Source of the DNA: CAZOOA01 sp964581355
GTDB taxonomy: Bacteria; Bacillota; Dethiobacteria; DTU022; UBA8154
Assembly (NCBI GenBank): GCA_964581355.1
Contig: CAZOOA010000003.1
Coordinates: 30,606 to 94,605, forward strand
Length of the DNA: 64,000 nt
Direction: 5' to 3'
A program made the position numbers and the translations under genes. Under the pieces are notes generated by a model that worked only from the letters and a program-made list of their open reading frames with translations, was not told the DNA's origin and did not search any database. Below are positions 19,277-27,575 of this stretch, piece after piece (positions within the stretch are counted from its first letter, which is position 1; each line of letters begins with the position of its first letter).

Positions 19277-20890
19277 TTGGCTACCTTAGAAGAAAGAAAG
19301 CAGCAGAATTACGAGTTTTGGCTGCAGAAAGACCAGGAATTGCTTGAACGCCGGGAAGAGGCTTACAATGTGGGAGGCGAAAAACAGAAAGAGCGGCTGG
19401 CCAAGCAGGGCAAAAGTCCGGTTAGGGAGCTTATCAGCCAGTTGATTGACCCCGACAGTGATTTTTTCGAGGTGGGGTTGGATGCTGGTTATGATATCGG
19501 TTATGAACAGCAGCAGCATATCCCCGGTGGAGGAATGGTTACCGGTGTGGGCAAAGTTCATGGCAAAGATTGCATGATTTTTGCCAATGAAAGCCGCATG
19601 ACTGCGGGAACCTACTACCCTATTACCTTGAAAAAGCACATGAGAGCTCAGCGTATCGCCGAAGAATGCGGCTTAACCTGCATTTATATTGCCGACTCCG
19701 GAGGACTGTTTTTGCCCCTGCAGCTGTATGCATTTGCCGATGAAGGAATGTTTGGTTCCATGTTCTATAACATGACCCGCATGTCAGCCAAGGGTATTAA
19801 ACAGTATACCCTGAGCACTGGGGGCAACACCGCCGGCGGTGCTTATATAGTTTACCTGGCCTGTGAATCTATTATGATCGATCAGATGGCCTATGCTTTC
19901 CTGGCTGGGCCTCCCATGGTGCGTTCGGCTATCGGAGAAGAAGTCAGCGCGGAAGACCTGGGGGGCGCCTATGTGCATACCCAGCATTCCGGGGGGTGTG
20001 ACCATTTTGTCAGGAGTCAGCAGGAAGGGATCGCCAAGCTAAGAGAAATCATCGCTTTTGACCCGCCCCAGGAAACCCAGATTCACCGCTTTCCCTCCTG
20101 GAATGAACCCCACTTTAGTTCGGGTGATTTGATGGGGGCAGTCCCTTCCGACCCGTACCGTCCCATCAATGTGCGGGAAATTATCCAGTGTGTTGCGGAT
20201 GACAGTTACTTTCAGGAATACAAGGCCAATTATGCTCCGGGACGGGGTGATTCCATTATCTGCGGCAAGATGTGGCTTAAAGGGATGCCCGTCGGGGTTG
20301 TGGCCTCCAACGGGACCGGAGTTATTTACATTGAGGCTGCCCGCAAGGCCACAGAGTGGGTTCTGCGCTGCGGCAACGATAAAACGCCTCTGCTGTATAT
20401 TCAAAACTCACCGGGATACATGGTGGGAAGCAATGAGGAGTGGGGCGGTATCGGGAAATACGGTGCAGACATGGTCCGGGCCTGCGCCTGTGTGGATGTC
20501 CCCAAAATACAGTGGGTTATCGGTCCCGACCATGGAGCGGCAAACTACGGCATGTGTGGCCGGGCTTATCGTCCCCGGTTTGTTTTCCACACCATGCGGG
20601 CACGGACCACGGTTATGGCCGGCAAAACTGCGGCCTTTATTCTCGAAACCATTGAGAGGAAAAACAAGAAAGTCAAAGGCGAGGAAATTGATGAAGAGAA
20701 AATGACTGCGTTTCGTGAGAAAATGGTCGAAGGCTATGACCGGGAAGGGCATCCTTACGTGACCGGTTCCCTGCTTTATCACGACGGGATTCTTACCTGG
20801 GCTGAATCGCGCGACAAGCTGGCTCGCGCTTTTGAGGTCTCCCTATACCAGCCTATTCCCGATTCTCACTTTGGAAACCTGAAGTTTTAG
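19277..20890 (+). CDS. Biotin-dependent acyl-CoA carboxylase, carboxyltransferase subunit (methylcrotonyl-CoA carboxylase beta-like)
   Basis: The 537-residue protein has the two crotonase-fold halves of acyl-CoA carboxyltransferases, with segments such as YIADSGGLFLPLQ, the oxyanion-type GGNTAGGAYIVYLA, and NSPGYMVGSNEEWGGIGKYG. The Glu-rich N-terminus and overall order resemble methylcrotonyl- and geranyl-CoA carboxylase beta subunits. Its neighbours (isovaleryl-CoA dehydrogenase, AUH-like hydratase, HMG-CoA lyases) point to 3-methylcrotonyl-CoA. Its usual partner, a biotin carboxylase with a biotinyl domain, is not in this window. A propionyl-CoA or decarboxylase role is not excluded. The TTG start follows GAAGGAGGAGGG. 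Confidence 0.85.
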   Translation: MATLEERKQQNYEFWLQKDQELLERREEAYNVGGEKQKERLAKQGKSPVRELISQLIDPDSDFFEVGLDAGYDIGYEQQQHIPGGGMVTGVGKVHGKDCMIFANESRMTAGTYYPITLKKHMRAQRIAEECGLTCIYIADSGGLFLPLQLYAFADEGMFGSMFYNMTRMSAKGIKQYTLSTGGNTAGGAYIVYLACESIMIDQMAYAFLAGPPMVRSAIGEEVSAEDLGGAYVHTQHSGGCDHFVRSQQEGIAKLREIIAFDPPQETQIHRFPSWNEPHFSSGDLMGAVPSDPYRPINVREIIQCVADDSYFQEYKANYAPGRGDSIICGKMWLKGMPVGVVASNGTGVIYIEAARKATEWVLRCGNDKTPLLYIQNSPGYMVGSNEEWGGIGKYGADMVRACACVDVPKIQWVIGPDHGAANYGMCGRAYRPRFVFHTMRARTTVMAGKTAAFILETIERKNKKVKGEEIDEEKMTAFREKMVEGYDREGHPYVTGSLLYHDGILTWAESRDKLARAFEVSLYQPIPDSHFGNLKF

Positions 20891-20967
20891 TGGTTAATTG
20901 ATCAGGCTTTTGCCTGGGCCTAACGGTCCGGAAAAAATATTAAATCATTTAAAAGGAGTGAATTGTT

Positions 20968-22071
20968 TTGGCAGACAAGTTTCAAATGAATTTCCCCAAG
21001 AAAGTGCGCTTAGGAGACATCACAGTCCGCGATGGTTTTCAGCATGAAGAAAAATTTCTTTCCACCGATGCCAAAGTCTATTACGCAGAAGAAATGATTC
21101 TTGCTGGCTTTAAAAGGGTGGAGTTGACCAATTTTGGCAACCCCCAGGGGATGCCCCAGTTTAAGGATGCAGACGAACTGTTCAAGCGGGTGCGGGGCAG
21201 CAAAAAGCTGCAGCGGGCCGGCATAAATTGGGACGATATTGAACTAACAGCTATTACCATCCGGGAAAGAGCAGTGGACCGGGCGATTCAGGCGAAAAAG
21301 GACGGATATGGCCCCGACCGGATCCTGATGATGGTTTCCACGGACGAGGAGCACCACTATGCCAATTCCGGCACAACACTGCCTGATTATTGGAAAGAAG
21401 CGGAGCGCTGCATTAAGAAAGCGGCCGACGCCGGAATCAAGATGTGCGGTTGTGTCAGCACTATCTGGGGCAGTCCCATCAGTGGTCCGACCCAGCTGGA
21501 AGAGGCTGTTAAATTCACCAAGTACTTCCTCGATATCGGTGCGGCGGATATTGAGCACGCTGACCACGATGGTTCAGCTCCCCCTGATCAGGTTTACCGC
21601 TACTTTTCCATGATTTTGGATGCGCTGCCCGACACAGACCTGCATGTGGCCCACTTCCATGCCACCCGCGGTTGGGGTTTGGCCAACATCCTTGCTGCGC
21701 TCAATGCAGGCATCGATATCTTTGAAGGGACCCTGGGAGGTCTGGGTGGCCAGCCAGCCAACTTTGTGGACGACTGCCCCGTCCCCGGAACTGGTTCTTA
21801 TTACTACAAGGACCCCAACGTTGTGGGCTTAACCCAGATGGAGGATATGGTGGTTATGATGGACGAAATGGGTATCGATATGGGTGTTGATGTAGACAGG
21901 GTCCTGGAGTTGGGCACATTGATGGAAAAAACCATCGGCCGGCGTTTGCGTTCAGAAGCCATCTTGAACGGCCGCATTCCCAAGGAGGCCCGCCCGCAAT
22001 ACAAGCGTGCCGGTCTCCAGGAGAAAAAGCAGGAATTCGGTGAAAAGACAGGACAGAAGTTCCCCGAGTAA
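20968..22071 (+). CDS. HMG-CoA lyase-like DRE-TIM metallolyase, atypical active site
   Basis: The 367-residue protein has the HMG-CoA lyase/isopropylmalate synthase barrel, with metal-binding RDGFQ near the N-terminus, VELTNFGNPQGMPQ, and HFHATRGWGLAN. In HMG-CoA lyase the loop GLGGCP supplies an essential cysteine; here it reads GLGGQPANFVDDCPVPG, so that position is Gln, with a different cysteine eight residues later. It is also about 65 residues longer than the canonical lyase encoded at 29450-30343. It lies between the carboxyltransferase and the hydratase, so a role in branched acyl-CoA cleavage is likely, but the exact reaction is open. The TTG start follows AAAGGAGTG. Confidence 0.8.
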   Translation: MADKFQMNFPKKVRLGDITVRDGFQHEEKFLSTDAKVYYAEEMILAGFKRVELTNFGNPQGMPQFKDADELFKRVRGSKKLQRAGINWDDIELTAITIRERAVDRAIQAKKDGYGPDRILMMVSTDEEHHYANSGTTLPDYWKEAERCIKKAADAGIKMCGCVSTIWGSPISGPTQLEEAVKFTKYFLDIGAADIEHADHDGSAPPDQVYRYFSMILDALPDTDLHVAHFHATRGWGLANILAALNAGIDIFEGTLGGLGGQPANFVDDCPVPGTGSYYYKDPNVVGLTQMEDMVVMMDEMGIDMGVDVDRVLELGTLMEKTIGRRLRSEAILNGRIPKEARPQYKRAGLQEKKQEFGEKTGQKFPE

Positions 22072-22153
22072 AAGGCAAAATGTCAATCGCTATAGTAGCT
22101 TAATAGGGTTGACATAACTGCCCTGTGCTTGATTGAATAAAGGGGGGAAAGCA

Positions 22154-22936
22154 ATGACCTGGGAGACAATCCGGGTGGAAGTGAAGGAGAATGTTGCTGT
22201 TATCACCTTTAACCGCCCCGATGCCCTCAACGCTATCAGCACGCAGTTGGCCAGTGACGTAATCTCTGTGATGAGAGAGTTGGCCGATGAACGAGAAGTT
22301 TGGGCTGCCATCTTGACTGCAGAAGGGGAAAAAGCCTTTTGTGTGGGGGCCGACTTGAAGGAAAGAAAAAACATGAGCAAGGAAGACATGATCAAGCAGC
22401 GGGAGTTGTTTGTCCGGGCTTTCAGAGCGGTATCTGAATTTCCCAAGCCGCTTATCGCTGCAGTGAATGGTTTTGCCATGGGCGGAGGCTTTGAGTTTGC
22501 CCTGGGCTGTGACCTGATCTATGCTTCGGATAATGCTGTGTTGGCTCTTCCAGAGGTTGGTCTGGGTATTATTCCCGGTGGAGGCGGGACCGTCAACCTG
22601 CCCCGCTTGATCGGTAAAAGCAAGGCCAAGGAACTGATTTTTACCGGTCGGCGCCTCACTGCAGCGGAAGCAGAAGAGTGGGGAATTGTCAGCAGAGTGG
22701 CTCCCCGGGATGAACTGTTAAATGCCGCCCGGGAACTGTGCAGCGAAATCACGAAAAATGCCCCTGTGGCAGTTTGGCAAGCCAAAAAATCTGTTAACCT
22801 GGGCATGGAAGTGGACATTGCCAGTGCTTTTGCCCTGGAGGCGGAATGCTATAATGTCTGCTTGAAGACGGAAGACCGTGATGAAGGACTTAAGGCGTTT
22901 AATGAGAAAAGAAAGCCTGTCTATAAGGGCTATTAA
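22154..22936 (+). CDS. Enoyl-CoA hydratase family protein, probably 3-methylglutaconyl-CoA hydratase
   Basis: The 260-residue crotonase-fold protein has both catalytic glutamates: in GGGFE and, 20 residues later, in ALPE, the same spacing as Glu144/Glu164 of rat crotonase. The following stretch IIPGGGGT, LPRLIG and AKELIF resembles AUH-type methylglutaconyl-CoA hydratases, which suits the carboxyltransferase and HMG-CoA lyase neighbours. It could also hydrate crotonyl-CoA for the butyrate route, since no other hydratase is seen here. The ATG at 22154 is used because AGGGGGG lies six bases upstream; TTG at 22133 lacks a site. Confidence 0.88.
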   Translation: MTWETIRVEVKENVAVITFNRPDALNAISTQLASDVISVMRELADEREVWAAILTAEGEKAFCVGADLKERKNMSKEDMIKQRELFVRAFRAVSEFPKPLIAAVNGFAMGGGFEFALGCDLIYASDNAVLALPEVGLGIIPGGGGTVNLPRLIGKSKAKELIFTGRRLTAAEAEEWGIVSRVAPRDELLNAARELCSEITKNAPVAVWQAKKSVNLGMEVDIASAFALEAECYNVCLKTEDRDEGLKAFNEKRKPVYKGY

Positions 22937-22948
22937 GTGTCATTGTGT

Positions 22949-23015
22949 TGAACCTGCAACCGAGGGGCCGGCTTTGGCTGCTTTTGGACGGAACAGCCGG
23001 CCCCATTCAGGTTCA
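22949..23015. repeat. Two-step nested hairpin
   Basis: Outer arms TGAACCTG (22949-22956) and CAGGTTCA (23008-23015) enclose inner arms GGGGCCGGCT (22964-22973) and AGCCGGCCCC (22995-23004). All pairs are perfect. No T-run follows, so it is not a classical terminator. It may stabilise the upstream mRNA or weakly separate the hydratase from the dehydrogenase gene. Confidence 0.75.
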
Positions 23016-23115
23016 CTTGGCCTTGTACGCTTGTGCAATGCAATGGAATGGGGTGATTGTTTAAACTTGTTTTCCGGTTCTGAGTCAGATTGAATAATTA
23101 CAGGAGGTGTTTGGG

Positions 23116-24276
23116 TTGGATTTTACATTTACCCAGGAACAACAGATGCTTGGAGACGAGGTTTACAGATGGGCGTGTGACTGGCTGGAGCCAAAAATGG
23201 AAGAGATTGATGAAAAGGATGAATTTCCAGAAGATTTCTTTAAAGAAACAGCAAAGATGGATCTTAATGGTATTACCATTGATGAAGAGTATGGAGGTGC
23301 GGGGCTTGGCTATACCGAGGCCTGTATCGTTGCCGAAAATTTAGGTCGAATCTCTTCCTCTTTCGCCATGAACTGGGGGGCGCATCTCATCTTGTGCGTT
23401 GATAACATTCAACGCAATGCGTCCAAGGAGCAAAAGGAAAAATACCTGCCACCACTGGTTAATGGTGAAAAAGTAGGTTGTCTTGGTATTACAGAACCCG
23501 ATTCCGGTTCTGATGCCATGTCGATGCGGACTACCGCAGTCCGTGAAGGGGATCACTATATTGTAAATGGCAGTAAGACATTTATTACCAACGCCCCGGT
23601 AGCAGATTTAATGCTGTTTTATGCCAAAACAGCGCCGGACAAAGGGGCTCATGGTATCAGTGCTTTAGTTATGGATCTGGATACACCCGGTTATAGCTGT
23701 AATAAAATTAAAAAGTTTGGTATGCGGGGATCTCCTACAGGTGAGCTGGCCTTTAACGATGTCAAAGTGCCAGCGGATAATTTAGTCGGCGAGGAAAATG
23801 GCGGAGTGAAAATATTGACGGGCGGCCTTTGCACAGAAAGGATCGTCCTTTCTGCTTGTGCCTTGGGTACCATGAGGGCTGCCATGGATTTAAGCGTAAA
23901 GTACGCCAAAGAGCGGCAGCAGTTTGGTCGTTCTCTCGGCAGCTTTCAGCTGATTCAGCAAAAACTGGCCGACATGTATTGTGCTTACCAAACCGCCAAG
24001 TGGTTGATATACTATGCAGCCTGGTATGTGGATCAACTGGAAGATAAGCGGGGCGGAAAGGGGACAGAGCTGGATAAGATTGCGGCTTCAGCTATCCTCT
24101 ATGCTTCTGAAGCCTGCACCAAGGTCTGCCTGGATGGTGTGCAGATCCACGGTGGTTACGGATACTGCCTGGAATACCCCATACAAAGGCACCTCAGGGA
24201 TGCCAAACTTTGGGAAATTGGTGCTGGAACTTCAGAAATAAGAAGGATGATTATTGCCCGCGAGATGTTGCGATAA
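23116..24276 (+). CDS. Acyl-CoA dehydrogenase of the isovaleryl-CoA dehydrogenase type
   Basis: This 386-residue FAD enzyme begins [12 protein letters not shown] and has [11 protein letters not shown] and [13 protein letters not shown] family segments. Most straight-chain dehydrogenases use a glutamate in a YEGT motif near the C-terminus. Here that site reads EIGAGTSE, with Ala370 in its place. A glutamate is found instead at residue 241 (LCTERIVLS), the position used by isovaleryl-CoA dehydrogenase (Glu254 in the human enzyme). It should therefore oxidise isovaleryl-CoA to 3-methylcrotonyl-CoA, passing electrons to a flavoprotein not found here. The TTG at 23116 gives proper spacing to AGGAGG; GTG at 23107 overlaps it. 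Confidence 0.9.
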   Translation: MDFTFTQEQQMLGDEVYRWACDWLEPKMEEIDEKDEFPEDFFKETAKMDLNGITIDEEYGGAGLGYTEACIVAENLGRISSSFAMNWGAHLILCVDNIQRNASKEQKEKYLPPLVNGEKVGCLGITEPDSGSDAMSMRTTAVREGDHYIVNGSKTFITNAPVADLMLFYAKTAPDKGAHGISALVMDLDTPGYSCNKIKKFGMRGSPTGELAFNDVKVPADNLVGEENGGVKILTGGLCTERIVLSACALGTMRAAMDLSVKYAKERQQFGRSLGSFQLIQQKLADMYCAYQTAKWLIYYAAWYVDQLEDKRGGKGTELDKIAASAILYASEACTKVCLDGVQIHGGYGYCLEYPIQRHLRDAKLWEIGAGTSEIRRMIIAREMLR

Positions 24277-24609
24277 TACGCAAGCTTTAAAAGTAAAGTT
24301 GTAAAAAAAGCGGCCCCCCGGCCATTTGTTGGGGCCGGGGGGAAATTCGCCGCAAGTAGACTGACAATTTTCTATATCCAAACAAGGCATTAAAGATGCT
24401 CTATTCATAAGCTTTTAAATTTACTGAAAAAAGTTTTGATCAAAAAAAGGAGTTTGCGAAAAAAGGTAGAATATTTAATAGTGAAATGAACTAAACATAT
24501 ACCAAAATGAACAAAATCATGGTTCCTTGAACGGGAATGAACTGGACTATATTCAAATCTTGTTTATATCAAGTTGATTACATAATTACTTTTTCAGGAG
24601 GTTGTTTTC
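24277..24609. other. Intergenic region with GC hairpin and phased ATGAAC repeats
   Basis: CCCCCCGGCC (24314-24323) and GGCCGGGGGG (24333-24342) form a perfect 10-base stem. The T-run that would make it a terminator lies on the minus-strand side. At 24349-24377 there is a short match to the start of the structured repeat (CGCCGCAAGTAGA and TTTCTATA). ATGAAC occurs at 24486, 24507 and 24537, with TTGAAC at 24527. These spacings are near whole helical turns, which could be binding sites for a regulator of the downstream genes. No gene is seen. Confidence 0.5.
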
Positions 24610-25077
24610 GTGGGTAAAAAACGGAAAAATAAGGAGATACAAACCAAAGAAGCTAAAAAAGAAACTTTTAGCTCAAAAATGAAAAAAGCAAAAGAACAAA
24701 ATGAGTTGAACTTTGAGAACAACCCGCAACCCAAACCAGCAGAAGAAAAAGTGGACATTGCAGAGCTTCCCGAAGAGGAACAAAAAGTTACCCTGGATGT
24801 TTTGGAAAAAGAACGTGTCCGGCGACTCACCTTTAATACTGAAGAAGAAAAAAGAATTTGGAATAAGATGAACAAAAAACGCAAGCTCAATACACCTTAT
24901 TTTTTGCTGGGTGTAGGCATTAACTTCTTGCTTTACTGGGGCGGGGTGGATCTGTCTCAAAATATCAGCGTGGGGGCTATTGTGGGGCTCGGCGTTCCCC
25001 TGGCAACTATGTTTATCGGTGCAGAACTTCATTACCGTTTTTTTATGCAGCCCAAGGAACAGCACATGCAGCGTTAA
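24610..25077 (+). CDS. Small membrane protein with charged N-terminal region, function unknown
   Basis: I do not recognise this 155-residue protein. Residues 1-95 are strongly charged and Lys/Glu-rich, probably helical or disordered. The C-terminal third has two hydrophobic segments likely to span the membrane (about 97-118, starting TPYFLLGVGINFLL, and 123-147). The GTG start has a good CAGGAGG site. Codon use is A-rich compared with its neighbours. It precedes a small membrane protein and a sodium:solute symporter, so an accessory role in transport or membrane organisation is possible but unproven. Confidence 0.7.
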   Translation: MGKKRKNKEIQTKEAKKETFSSKMKKAKEQNELNFENNPQPKPAEEKVDIAELPEEEQKVTLDVLEKERVRRLTFNTEEEKRIWNKMNKKRKLNTPYFLLGVGINFLLYWGGVDLSQNISVGAIVGLGVPLATMFIGAELHYRFFMQPKEQHMQR

Positions 25078-25432
25078 AAAACAAAGAAGGAAGGAGTAAG
25101 TATCAGAATATCCTTGGAATGTTTTTAAAGGAGAGCTTGTAAACAGGTAATCACGACAGGTGTAAGGCGCAAAATAGTCGGATAATTGCAAGAGTTCAAA
25201 ACTTTATATTTTGAGAACGTTTGGTTAAAGGGGGTGATGTTTTCTGTCTAATTGCACTGTGTAAGCATAAAGGGCGAGGAGGTGAAATATAATCAAGCAT
25301 TTTTAGTATCAGAAAGCAATTAAGTGTTAAGTAGTAGATTGTAACTTGCTTCACTTAAAAGGAGGTATTCATACTTATTCTACGTTGTTATTTGTAAGTT
25401 GATTTATAATTCATAAAAGGGGGTAAGTTCCC
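25078..25432. other. Leader region with several ribosome-site-like motifs and no clear gene
   Basis: This 355-base stretch contains Shine-Dalgarno-like purine tracts at about 25091, 25128, 25229, 25276 and 25360, besides the one used by the gene at 25433. The frames behind them are closed after a few codons; the longest is a 13-codon GTG frame near 25281. They may be decayed small genes or leader peptides. No terminator or known riboswitch was recognised. Confidence 0.4.
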
Positions 25433-25696
25433 TTGTTTAAAGACATTCATCCCAGTTTCTGGTGGGGAATTGCCATTTTCTACGGGTATTGTATGGTCTT
25501 CATGATCATTGAAATGAGTGTCCCGGGTTTTATTTACCACACGAAAATCGGAGCGGCCCCAGCGGCCTATATCTATTCGTTGACTGTAGGCTTGTATATC
25601 ATCCCGTTGATTGTATCGTTTATGTGGTTTTACCTGCCTGAACAGGACCAAAAACGCAGGGCTGCACAGAAGTCCGGGAAGGGGGTCGACCAGTAA
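25433..25696 (+). CDS. Small two-helix membrane protein next to a sodium:solute symporter
   Basis: The 87-residue product has two transmembrane segments (about 9-34, with FWWGIAIFYGYCMVF, and 43-68) and a basic C-terminal tail. Small two-helix proteins of this size (for example the YjcH/DUF485 type) accompany acetate-type sodium:solute symporters; membership in that exact family is not certain. The TTG start has AAAGGGGG upstream, and its stop overlaps the symporter start (TAATG). Translational coupling suggests that the two form one transporter. Confidence 0.8.
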   Translation: MFKDIHPSFWWGIAIFYGYCMVFMIIEMSVPGFIYHTKIGAAPAAYIYSLTVGLYIIPLIVSFMWFYLPEQDQKRRAAQKSGKGVDQ

Positions 25697-27345
25697 TGGC
25701 TGAAGTAAACCCTATTGTTATTATCACTGCGATTATCTATTTTATTGCCATGATTGTGATCGGCTACATGACCCGGAAAGCATCTGCGGACCCCATGGAT
25801 TACTATGTAGCCGGCAGGAAGATCGGCGCATTTATCAATGGGTCGGCTCTCTCGGCAACGTATTTTAGCCCTGCAAGCTTTATGGGACTTCCAGCTTTCG
25901 TCTTTCTGCTGGGCTATCCTTTCTGGTGGGCCATGGTAGGGATTATCGGCGGATTGCCTCTGGCTTCCATGTTGACAGCGGCGCCGCTGCGTAAGTATGC
26001 GCCTGTGTCTTTTACTGATTATTTCGCAGACCGCTATGAAAGCGAAAAGGCCATGCGAGTCGTGGCCGGCTTGCCGACAATCCTGGCTGGCTGGGCTTAT
26101 ATCGTCCTTTCTCTGGTGGGGATGGGACTGTTTATGATGGCTATTTTGCGGGTAAATTACGGCGTGGCGGTTGTAATCGGAACCATTATTATCTTCGTTT
26201 ATGTGTTCCTGGGCGGGATGGTGGCTACATCCTTTTCCACCGGTTTCCAGGGGATTATTATCACTATTGCGGCCCTGGTTGCCGCCTTTGCCGTCAATGC
26301 ACATTATGGTGGCTTTGGCGCTACAGCAGATGCGGTTTTTGCCAACAACCCCGAGTTTTGGGCAGCGCCCGGAAGCGGGCATCTCCCAGGTGCATCGCCA
26401 GGTGATACTGCCCACCCGCTTATGTCGTACTGGACCGGCATGGTGAGTTTCTTCTTTGTCTGGCACTTCGGCTTTTCCACCATGCCTTATACCATCGTCC
26501 GCTTCTTTACAGCGATGGATGTAAATTCCGCACGGCGGGCTGTTTTTTGGGCTGTGGTGGTTGGTGGGGCAATGTATTGGGGGTTGGTCCAAATCGGAAC
26601 AGCAGCTCGTGCGCTGATTGAGTCCATGCACCCCTTGCTGGATCCTGCGGCCGGGATCGAAAGCGCGGAGCAGGTGCTCGCCACCATTCAGGGTATTTAC
26701 CAGATCGGGGGTGTGGCTGTCACCGACTATTCCATGGTGGCCGGCCTGGAAGCTCTGGGCAACCCGGTCTTGATGGCAATCCTGGTGGCTGGAGGCATGG
26801 CTATCGCCATGGCTACAGGTGCAGGTTTCGTTATGGTGCTCAACGTTCTCTTCAGCCGGGATATTATGGGTAAAGTAATTGGCAACAAGTGGGCGATCGA
26901 AAACCCCGTAGCCGGCATGCGACTGTGGACAACAATTATCCTGATCATTTGTGCCATTTTCGCTTTGAACCCCTTTGCTTTAGTTCTTGACCTGTCAGGC
27001 TGGGCCTTTATCGTGATTATCTGTACCACCGGGGTCCCCCTTATCTTTGGAATCTGGTGGCCGCGGGCAACCAAAACGGCTGCTTTTGCTACGATAATTC
27101 TTTTCCTGATTGCCACCTGCTTTACCTGGTTGTATTCGCATATGGTTATAGGAAGTGCTCACTTCTTTTTCTGGTACCATGCCTTTGTGCCGCCGGCAGA
27201 AGCAGAACAGATCATTGCGACAGGCCACCAGAACTACTGGATTCCCTTGTCAATTATCTTTTTCATCGTGGTATCACTTTTGACAAAGCCTTGTTCCGAT
27301 GAGACAATTAAAAAATATTGCACGGGACTAACCAGGGATGAATAG
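25696..27345 (+). CDS. Sodium:solute symporter family transporter (ActP-like monocarboxylate permease)
   Basis: A 549-residue integral membrane protein with about 13 hydrophobic helices. The SSS family features are an N-terminal DYYVAGRKIGAFINGSALSA segment, then FSPASFMGLPAFVF and the conserved GWAYI and STGFQGIIIT regions. Family members import acetate, pyruvate, propionate or amino acids with sodium or protons. Its place between branched-acyl-CoA genes and an acyl-CoA ligase suggests uptake of isovalerate or a similar short acid, which is inference. It overlaps the small partner gene by one base. Confidence 0.9.
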   Translation: MAEVNPIVIITAIIYFIAMIVIGYMTRKASADPMDYYVAGRKIGAFINGSALSATYFSPASFMGLPAFVFLLGYPFWWAMVGIIGGLPLASMLTAAPLRKYAPVSFTDYFADRYESEKAMRVVAGLPTILAGWAYIVLSLVGMGLFMMAILRVNYGVAVVIGTIIIFVYVFLGGMVATSFSTGFQGIIITIAALVAAFAVNAHYGGFGATADAVFANNPEFWAAPGSGHLPGASPGDTAHPLMSYWTGMVSFFFVWHFGFSTMPYTIVRFFTAMDVNSARRAVFWAVVVGGAMYWGLVQIGTAARALIESMHPLLDPAAGIESAEQVLATIQGIYQIGGVAVTDYSMVAGLEALGNPVLMAILVAGGMAIAMATGAGFVMVLNVLFSRDIMGKVIGNKWAIENPVAGMRLWTTIILIICAIFALNPFALVLDLSGWAFIVIICTTGVPLIFGIWWPRATKTAAFATIILFLIATCFTWLYSHMVIGSAHFFFWYHAFVPPAEAEQIIATGHQNYWIPLSIIFFIVVSLLTKPCSDETIKKYCTGLTRDE

Positions 27346-27440
27346 TAGGGATGAATAGATGGATGCGTTTTGCGTTTTGAATTTGTCCTGGCTTGAAGCT
27401 GAAGCAGGGACAATTAAGAGATAAGCTGTGTTAGATTTGA

Positions 27441-27474
27441 AGGGGCCGGGAGGGCCACCCCCCCCGGCCTTTTC
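27441..27474 (+). terminator. GC-rich terminator after the symporter
   Basis: GGCCGGG (27444-27450) pairs with CCCGGCC (27463-27469), followed by four T residues. It lies about 100 bases after the symporter stop. Confidence 0.6.
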
Positions 27475-27575
27475 ACGGGAAAAGTGTGACCATATTTTCA
27501 ATTTTGTGAAAAAAATAATAAGTTAGCAGCACTGTTATATTTATACCTATAATTATATCTTAAGGAGGAGATAAG

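Noticed and set aside
25630..26631. Long minus-strand open frame opposite the symporter gene
   Set aside because: It is the antisense shadow of a strongly supported membrane protein; its His/Arg-rich translation is typical of such shadows and it has no ribosome site.
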